Source of the DNA: Siphlonurus alternatus
Taxonomy: Eukaryota > Arthropoda > Insecta > Ephemeroptera > Siphlonuridae
Length of the DNA stretch: 64,000 bases
Reading direction: 5' to 3'
NCBI GenBank assembly: GCA_949825025.1
Contig: OX463788.1
Coordinates: 31,737,715 to 31,801,714, forward strand
Shown here: piece by piece, positions 50,692 through 61,000 of the stretch
Layout: every line of letters starts with the position of its first letter
Numbering within the stretch: position 1 is the stretch's first letter
Notes under the pieces: generated by a model
Databases searched by the model: none
What the model was told of the DNA's origin: nothing
What the model saw: only the letters and a program-made list of their open reading frames with translations
Position numbers and translations under genes: made by a program

Positions 50692-53600
50692 GTGGAAGCC
50701 ATTAGGATCAAAACAGATATTTCAACTTGAAAATTAAGTGAAGTTAAAACTTTTTTAAAAAATGTGTCAAGAAGTAGATACTATAGGTCAAGTGCTAAAT
50801 CACAGGAAAAGTAATCAAACAAACACACATAAATCAGTTGAATTTCAACATTAATGCACAACAACCTGTTTTTTTTTTTTTGTTTTTTTTTTCAATAAAA
50901 GAATATAAGCTCTATCAAGTGTATGTGCACTCAAGGTAACATCAATGGATCTACAGTCAGGTCAGCAGTTCGGAGGTCAGTTTTTCTTGTTTTCTTTCAT
51001 CATCTTCACTTGCATTGGTTACTTATTTCCTCGAGTTACGGCTCCTACCATCTCTGTTACCCACCTATAAGCAACTTTTGACTACAATATATCTATTGAT
51101 GTTACAGTTTTAGGTTAACGAAATGTAATGTGCAATGTTTTAAGAATTAGTTTCAATAAGAGAGTATTATAAACAAATTACTAGCCAGGCAAAGTCATGG
51201 GCGGGGTTCGTGAGAGCTTCTTGAGCTAAGAGGTACGGGGCGTGTCGAGGTGTCAGGTTATCTAGCGGCTCGCAGCGACCACGGAGAAGCAACTTTAAAG
51301 CTAACTCTCCACACTGGCAGACCCAACTTAACTTCAGCAGCTCGTGATTAAACTTCTCCACAACTTAGCAAGCAATCAGAAGAGCGTGCAATGCCACGGA
51401 ACTAGTGGCCAAACTTTTTATGTAATGTAATAGTGTTGAGTCCAGCCAACTACAGCAGAGAGCTCCTTTTCATTTAATTATATACTTTTAACATTAACTT
51501 TTTATATACAAAGCAATTAATGCAATGTATTCATGTGTGTGTGTTTGTGCCTTTTTTTTCTGAGAAAGTTTTCAATTATTTTATTTATAAAATTCTTATT
51601 AAAAAAAATACAAATTTAATATTAAAAAAATATACATGTAATCTTAGCTAAGCTCCCTTTTGGTCTTTGGTTCAATATTTGTAGTCACACATTAAATTAA
51701 TTTCAATTATTGAATAATTTTCATATATACTATGGCAATTAGGTTACGGGTCTACTTCATAAAATATAAATATATATGTTCTTTTCACATACTACACTTC
51801 TTAATAATTCGAGACAATACTCTCTTTATACGTAGGTTTTCAACGTGATTATTATAGTACTGACTAAATTTTTAATTTACTATTTTAATATACATTTCAA
51901 CCCTTCTGAACACAATACTTTTGTGTTACCAGTGAGAAAATTTCATAGTAATAATAAAATAATTTCGTATTAAGTTAGTAAAACACCATATTTAGGTTCT
52001 CCAAATTGAGGCTAATGCATGTGACTGATGAGGGATCTGACTGGGTCGTTGCTCACCAGGGGATGGAGGTGTCGCGTTCCGAGATGTACGTGACATCGTC
52101 ACATGAGGGTAGGCACGGACATGCCATTTTTTCGTTGCTTGTCTCGTTGTGCAGCTTTATCAGAGTTTCTGCAACAGACACTGAAATATCGTCTCGACAC
52201 ATATATATACCATACAGAACGTGCTCTTACAAAAATACAATATTATTATTTTTATTAGTTTTGACTCTTGTGAATACGATCGAGACATGTTATAAAATAT
52301 ATAGTTATATATTATATTGCATTAAATTAAATTTAATGAATAATTTAATATTTCGAATATTATCATGCAAGAATTTAATGCTCAAAATTTCTTATATATT
52401 CATTAATATATAAGAGACGAATCAGATTTGTGACATATATATGAGCAAAAACGGTAAAATATAACTAAATATACAAAAAATTTAAATTTTAGCACGATTA
52501 CGTTGAAAACACCCATGGTCATTTAATTGAACCCAGGGAGTGAAAATATGACAAAAAAATTCAAGATCAGTGACTTTGCAAAAAATAAGATTTGGGAACT
52601 TGGGTTTTAAGTGCTTTTCTTTCTACTACTTAACATTGATGAATGATGATGCTGTATGACCATGTTGTGGGAACGAATTCTTTATGTGAGTAAATATTGA
52701 CAACTTTCATAAAATCAATTAAATTATTTATTATGGCCGCAAATGTTAATTTAGGCATTAGATAGAAAAAAACAAGGAGAATTAATTGTAAGATTAAATT
52801 TTTAACTCTAATAATGATCATGATATAAAATTTTATTCATTTATTCATTCATCCCAAAATATGTTTTTATACTTACGAGCGTATTTTGATAAACACACTA
52901 ATCCCTTAACATCGCAGATCTTGTATCCAGCTGAAAATCAAAACAGAACATGGGCAAACATTTTAATATTAAAAACTAAAATTTTCATATTATTAGCTTT
53001 CTACGTAATTATGGGATTTTGCCATTGTTTTACTGTAAGGTTTATACATAAATGCTACTAAATATTTTCTAGCATTAAATATTTAAAATTTAAAGTTATT
53101 ATTAATTACAGCTAGTTAACAATTACTCAATAAACTTGATTAAACTCATGACGATATATTGATCGATCCTATCTCGATCAATAAACAACTATTAATTATT
53201 ATTTATTAAATGAAATAAAACAACAAAAGTATACATTAAATTAGCTCAAAATGTTAAAAGATACCGAGTGCTATTCAAAGAACTCGTATTCTAAGATTTG
53301 AAGTCTTGTTCTAAAAGCACAAAAACAGTAATTTAATTTGAACATTTTACATTGTCTTGCGGTCCATTGCCCTGTCTACGGGATTCAAAGATTTCATGCA
53401 ATCACAAAAGTTGTCAAAGTGGAAACTAGCGCCATCCTTTGTACATGGAAAACAACAACTACCAACTCAAGAAGATTGCAGTGCCCTCCAGTGAGCAGGT
53501 TATGTACCACTAACATACATCCCATCTATCCCTTCCCATCAGTCAAGCTGATGACCATTGCAATAGCCCGGCAATGACCACTGGCCCCCTTCATTTTTCA

Positions 53601-54376
53601 CCCTCCATGTTATGCATTTATGTTTTCCCCATCTCAATCGATTATTTTTGTCCTTTCCCAAGCTTTAAAAAAACACAGCAAAATACACATTATATACAAA
53701 CTTACAATGAGGAGTTTTTTCCCCTGTCGATTCATAATATATAATATATATAGCAGCTGGACGCAACTTCTATTAAAATTATAATTATGCAGGGCAGGGG
53801 ACACAATTGAGGGTTTTTATTGTGAAAAACACATATATGCATTTTATTTTTCAGCTTTCATTTTCTATTGCAAAATAATAATAATAATAATAAAATATTA
53901 ATAAAAAAAATTAACTTTAAAAAGCTAAATTCTCCTCTATTTTTAATATTAATTAGTAGTACATCTAAATCAAAAACATTATAATTTTTTTCAAAATAGG
54001 TAAGTTAAAATAGTATATTATATGCCTCTGAGTTAATTAAGTATGACCGTGCGTAAATGTCTAATAATTCTATTTCTAAGATTCTTATTATAATTATTAA
54101 TTCTTAATGTCAATAAACAGTATTTTAATTTCGTCTTAACTATGTTTTATTCAACACACTCTGATTAAGCCAGTATATAGTGCTTAATTTTTCTTAATTT
54201 TTATACTAATACTTGCTATATAAAGCGTATCAGAAATGTTAAAAATATACACCTTTAACAAACAATATTATCATTCACAATGAAATTCAATTGATTTGTT
54301 ATGATTGTTTCCATCTTTCAGTTTGACACAGAAGCTAAATAACATCTACATCTGTAATGGTTATTTCCTAATTGTG

Positions 54377-54414
<38 letters not shown>

Positions 54415-54964
54415 AATGTACATGATGTACATGTATGTATCTCAATCTGTAATCTGTTACTAGGCTTTATCTGTGTTCTGTGTAATTTTGTTTATTTAAT
54501 TACAAAATATCATCACGGCCAATGTTACATTAGCATGGTGATTATTGAATTTTTGTTGATTTCCACAAAAATTATTAAATTATGATGGGAGTATTGGACT
54601 TCACTATACCTGATTTGAATTTACAGACATTAGTGACGTCACTGATAGGATAGCTTTCGACCTCTGAACTATTCTCGGAGCCCACTTTCAATGAATATAC
54701 TTGCATGCACGCAATAAATGCGTGTTTTAAATTTCAAAATATCATAAAATATTGAAAAGAAAAAAAAAAGTAAATCAATTTTTAAATTATTTTTCATGTT
54801 TCTTCTCTATTAAAATAATCGAAAGTCACACATCACATGCAATCTCATTACAATAACTATAATATAATAGGTTAGGTTTAAAAATGGAATATTTTGTTTA
54901 ATATATGTCTATTTAGCTATAAAATGTTATAAAACATTCCATTCAGGATAAAATTCTACGCATG

Positions 54965-55005
<41 letters not shown>

Positions 55006-58000
55006 TTCACAATTTTTCTCTCTCCCTCCGTTTTCTTTTTATTGCTATATACAAGCCAGCAATAGTGCTATAGGCTATAGTAATATACGAATATAGGTGA
55101 TGTTATATTATATTACCTTTTACTTGAATCATTGCAATTCTTAAATCCTGTTAGGTCTGTTCGTAAATCCTGAACTGTGTAACTTTTCTGCCTTTCTAAA
55201 AACGATATTTTTATGCACTTGGACATAAGGTCGATCGTGCAGGAAATATAAACAGGGCAGGGTTTACAAACAGTTCTGTAATGTTTTATTTTCACATGAA
55301 GATTAAATATTTTAAAAAGTATACTGATGGCTACTTTAACATTGAAATCCCTTAGGCAAATCAAACTTTCCACTTTGGACCTTCTTTAAGGGTTGAAAAA
55401 ATTATCAGAGCAAAATATCAAAGGTAACACCAAATTCTGTAGCATTTTTAGTAAGATATTTCAAGTCTCTAATATGAAATTTCAGTTTGTAATTAGAAAT
55501 CGAAAGTGACACACGAATTATGAGATAGTCTGTATATATTATAGTGAATTATAATTTTAAATATTTATTTTATTACGTGAAATTTTTACCCTATTTTTAT
55601 TAATTCTCATCACAAATGTATGCTTGCAGTTTCATGTATATTGTGTAATAATAATAATAATTATGATAAATAAGCGAATATTTATTCCCAAAATTTCAAA
55701 TAATTGCCATAATTTTATTGGTTTTGTGCAGCGCATATCCTGCCATCCTTGCATGGAAAAGTCTTCGTAATGTTATATGTCATCCGCTGGCTCTGCATTA
55801 TAATTTTATACAATTTATGTCGGATCATAACGTATAGCTCGCAGATATATGGAGCTCTTTTCCTTAACAATTTTTAATGAGGTCAGATGGAAATGATCTC
55901 GTGCATTATGCTTAAAAAACGCAATAAAATCCAGATCACTCTGATATCTTTTCACTCATGTTGCACAATAAAGAAGCATCCTATTTTTTTTTTATATGCT
56001 CTCCTCGCTGTAAGGCATAGCGGGAAAAATATCCTATTGCAAATGCTTGAGACAGATATATATATAAGCATGTTTTGTATAATTTTTAATTATTTTAATT
56101 TCTCTATAAAAAAATTAATGTTTCTTCCACAAATTACAAAAAATAGCAATAATTAAATGAAAAGAATGTTAAAAAACGGCATGAGTTTAAAAGTTCTCGA
56201 CACGTTTAATTACACTTTTTTGACAATTTTCCAGAAAAACGTACCATATAAGGCAAGGTAAGTGGAAGTAATACAAATTGTGTGCTTATCAAATCTATCG
56301 ACTTCATTTTCACATGACCTCTTCCTCAACTCTCATTCTTGAGATTTTCCAGTTAAAATTCCCACTGACCACGCGCGGTATAAACGTCAGCCTAACTCCA
56401 TGAAACCAAATAAAAATAAAATAAATGACAACACTAAATGCAGATAGTAAGAAAAATTTGGTAACATCTATTAATAATTATTATTTCATCAATCACGCCC
56501 ACTTAGTACCATAATGAAATCAAGTGATGTACCAAACCCAGAATCGTAGACACGGGTAAGGGGGAGGGGATAAAAAATGGAGGTGATGTATCCCTTCTGA
56601 AGAAAAAAAAAATGGTCCACCATGTGTTTACCTTTACGCCACTGACTTGCTCCCTTAAAATTTTCAGTACTGCTATACCAAGTAAAAAGCGATATTTGCA
56701 GAAATTTGAACTTACGCAAAGGCCGGTAGAAGTGTGGCACGCAGGAGCAGAGAGTGTGGGCTAACGCCATGCGGCACTGCAAACGACACAGCGAGTACGA
56801 GTAGGCCGGTCCAAGAGAAAGATCGGACTCGTGAGGCAAACGACACCTTCGCTGGGCCGGACTCAATTTCTGCGCCTCGTCGCTGCTGTAAATGGACAGC
56901 GCTGTGAGGTCGAGCGTCGTGTAGTAGTCCTCCGGCGAGTTGTGGATGTGGCCGGCCACGTCCGCCACTTCGGTGGGCGCGTGCAGCAAGAACTGGGGAC
57001 ACGTGGACATTGCACTTACTTCTCTTTACACATACACTGAAGATTGAGATTTAGCCATTTAACTTTAATCTGTTGATATTTTAGAGACATCCACAGTATA
57101 CTATTTTCTAATTACCAGTCTTCTTTCTGTTTCCTCTAAATGAAATAAGAGCAATTACTATAATTTTCCATAGAGAACTTTAAGTTTAGATTCAGTCAAC
57201 CTTAGTAGAACCAAAAAATATGAATTAGTTTCCTAAAGCGGAAATAATAACATTTTAAAGGTATATGCATTATTGATTATTATAGGTAAGTTTCTAGAAA
57301 CAATTATTATAATATTAATAGCTTGTATGGATGTGTAAGTATGTTAAGCCTGTATTCAGTGAATCATTATTGAAAGAAAATAATTTAAAAAGTACAGAAC
57401 TTTCTTTGGAAGCTCCTAGTCCTTATTTTGACTGATATGCAAACATAAAGTCTTTAAAAAATAATAAAAGTCGCGCATTTAAACGTCACAATAACAACCT
57501 TTTGGGTTAGGTAAACAAATGGTTTTGTAATGTGACACGCAAACACGTGTCTCTATATGGCTTCAATCGGTAAAGCAAAATGTATTGGGAGAACAAATTA
57601 TTTAATCGATAGTTCCAAACTTAAAACAGAATGCATACAATTAAATATTGGTATTTTATTTAATCAGTGCAAGATGATGATATATAATAATAATATCAAA
57701 AAACAATTTCGGATCACACGTTATAAAAAATGTGTCAACCCGGTACGTGTACTGGTATCGGCACAACATGTATATTGGTACGACAGACCTGCCTTTTTTA
57801 AATTAATTTTAATTATTTTGGAATATCATTAAAAGGGAAAATTTAATGAAAATCATAATTAATAAAAATAATGATAAAATTATTATTGATGACAACTAAT
57901 GTCTCCATAGTAATTCATAATATTTTATAGCTTTTTGATTGTACATAACAATATAAGCACGTGAAATCACGTATTGTTATAATTATATTGTGTATAGGTC

Positions 58001-61000
58001 CATTTTAAAAACATTATTTTCATATTTTTTGCTCATGTAGTGATCATGTATCAACGTCAAGGATAAAAGTTAAATTTAAAAGTGAATTGGGAAGTACATA
58101 TATGAAAGCATTTTTTATGATTGGTAAGAGTGACATTTGATGCATTGAGCTGTGTGGAGTATCAAAGAAAATTGAATTTCCAATTTCATTTTATTTTTAG
58201 AACTTGGTGACATTATGTAGCAAGAGTAAATCCTACAGAGTTTCATAACTGAAAGAAAAAAAAAATTAAAAAATGAATATTTTATATATAACTATATGAA
58301 GAAAAAATTTTGCTCCATCATTATGTATATATTTTTGTTACTTTTTTACTGTCAAAAAAAATTACTTGTTGCTACCATTGTAATCTAGGAGAGTAACTTT
58401 AAGTAGGACCAGAAAATTTGGTAATACTGTGGAGATGGATGTATAATTTTGATTCTATGTCTCGCTTAAATTCAAGAGGCATGCTGTCAAAACGTGATGA
58501 GATATAATATAAAAATCGCGCAGTATCATGGGAGTATTTCTTATAGCAATAATAAACCACTGCAAATGAATTTTACTTTAAAAAATAGGAATCTCATTTC
58601 GCTCTTTGTATTGATAACGATGATAATGTCACACAGCACATAATGGACAACTTGCATGAAGTTTTTTTATTTCAAAAATGAATAGAGGGTGACAAATTAT
58701 GATACTCTGATTTTTTTTTCATTTTTTTTATTTATTTATTTTTTTTTATTCCAGGAACTATTTTTAAAAAATTATTAAATGTGCGATCACGCCTTCTGAA
58801 GGCAACAATTTAATGGACGTTTAAGCCTTATCCTTTTTATTAAGGATCCAGGGGGGCTAGCAGAACTTGCAGAACTTTTAATACTTTTTAAAAATAGTTT
58901 CAGGAAAAAAATATACATACATAAAAAAGCCATAGTAACATGATTTGGTACCCTCTACTTATTTTTGAAAATAACAACAATTATCATGCAAGTTGTCAAT
59001 CCATTGTTGAAAATTTTACACTTACTAGTTTCCGTTTATAATTTTAAGATTAAGTACTAACCTATTTTTTTTTTCTGATCCAAAGCGTGAAGAAAAATAA
59101 AATCTAATTCGTAGAATTAAAGTTAATGTTTTTAAGTTGTGAATTACTTTGATTGATTTAACAATAACCCGAAATATATTTTCTTCAAAATATTTTTTTG
59201 TTTGGTTGATGAACTCGGTCATTTTATGACCATTTTATGGTCAATGTATAAAATGAATTCAAATTCATGCTATAATAAAATATTTTGAGGTAAACAAGTT
59301 CATTTTAAAAATTGATATCTGCAATCATACAAACGTTCTACTTTTCTGCTTCTATCGATCTCAGTCATTTTTTTTTATACAGTGTATAAGTTATGACATC
59401 ATCGTTATAAATTCACTTGATAATATTTTGAATTCTATAAATTCAATATTAAAAATACCTGATATCCACTGTTTATGTTAGTAACTTGCAAGTAGACTTC
59501 TCCAGATAGAGGGTAGCATTGCATCACTTGAACTTCCGGTAAAAATTCCCATTTGCCTGCTTTCCAATAGCTGCAATCAAATTAATTCTTTAGTCCATCA
59601 AAGTCAAAAGAATAGTAAAAAATGGAACATGATTAAAATTTTAGTAGCTGGGGAGTTTGAAGGTAGAAAAAAAAATAATATGAGTGGATGTCGTGGATCA
59701 GGTGATTAGGGTGGGCAGAACGCACGGCAGGTAGGAGGCCAAAGCGGACGAGTAACGTACGAGTGTCGTGTCACAACATGTCAGTTGAGGGGACTATTAG
59801 GCTCTAGCGTGTATGGATTATATGGAGACAGCTTATTGCTCACAAAATAACCATCAGCCAGCAAGCTATAACCACCTATATACCTATAGCTAGATGTATT
59901 ATAGGAGGGTAGAATAGAAGTCAGTCGGTTTGGTTTGGTTGGTTGGCGTGACGCAGAGTACATAACTTATAGGATGGTCATTGGAAATGAGTTTGTGTTA
60001 TCTAACCTCAATATAATATACACATTATTAACGAATAATTTATAAAAGTCAAAATTTTCAAAACGTTGAATATAATTTTTTTTTATCATTTAATTTTTTT
60101 GTTTGTTACTTTTTGTTCATGGTTGCTTGATATAACCAATATTGTTTAATTTTATGGTCTGCACGTTTTAATAATTGGAAATAATGAGTTTTGAGACTTT
60201 CAATCAAATAACAGAAAATAATAATAAAAAAATAAGAATATTTTAAAGATGTGATTTAAAATAAGGGAAAAAAATGTAAATCTTAAGTGACTGCTTTTGC
60301 ACATTTAATAAAACTCTTACTGCCAAGTTTTCTAGCCTAACGGGTATTTGGATGGATGTCAAGTTTGTCAGCGGTCCTCATACCTGATCTCATAATGCTA
60401 TGTATTTATCCCATCATGGAATCGAGATTAGAATTTTAAAGAAGAAGGGGGCAGCAAGGCTACATCAGAAAATAAGATCAGGGGGGAAGGGTGACAAAAT
60501 ATTTTATTTATTTTCTAAAGTTCCAATATAATAATGCATGGGAATTATTACACTTCCTTCAACTACGTGCATCTGAAAATAAAATTGCGAGGGCTGACCC
60601 TTCACCAACATCCGGAATCTGATCCTAGAAAGATTTTTGTTTTTTTTACATAGTGTACACTCTATTGAAAAAATAAATTGTTCTATGTTTCAATACTGAT
60701 CAAAATTTGAAAAGCAGCAGCCATTTTGTTTCTTACCCCGAATCTTCATGTGTTATACTTAATTTAGAGCACACACCTTACATAGAATTGCTGCATAGAA
60801 ATTCACTTACATTTCAAAGCAGTCAATTCAATGATCTTTAAGTGTACACTGTTATACTGTACCTGAAAGAGTTGTAGGCGGAGTTGGGTGAGTTGAAGGC
60901 CCAGCAAATGCCCAGTTCCGTGACGGTCTTGACGGTGAACACTGGACTGTCCTCCAGCGAGCTGCTCACGTCAAACTTCAACTCCATTTTAATCTGAAAG

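Larger units (their letters stand above)
50085..52056 (-). other. ppk-like intron 8
   Basis: Holds the TA repeat at 50628 and an unexplained GC-rich patch at 51180-51380. Otherwise AT-rich. Confidence 0.75.
52931..56715 (-). other. ppk-like intron 6
   Basis: Contains GC-richer 53340-53580, two TA repeats and MITE family P copy 1. Other stretches are AT-rich without signal. Confidence 0.75.

Noticed and set aside
52006..52413. Plus-strand 135-codon frame with GC-rich start
   Set aside because: It overlaps ppk-like exon 8 on the other strand, whose CPCLPSC motif and phases are decisive. The plus frame has no family signature.
54590..54725. Minus-strand open stretch with acceptor- and donor-like ends and matching phase, considered as the missing ppk-like exon
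   Set aside because: It lacks the second cysteine and CL of the family motif. The exon at 52930-52877 supplies exactly the expected C-x6-C-L block with better splice sites.
55113..55373. 86-codon minus-strand frame
   Set aside because: Coincides with the palindromic MITE at 55157-55273.
55735..55870. Minus-strand segment reading PCKDGRICA, considered as a ppk-like exon
   Set aside because: Phase does not fit exon 6, there is no donor GT in range, and a stop follows quickly.
56489..57010. Long minus-strand frame taken as a stand-alone gene from its first ATG
   Set aside because: Only the part from 56992 to 56716 is exon. The ATG lies in the intron and the tail beyond the donor has no family similarity.
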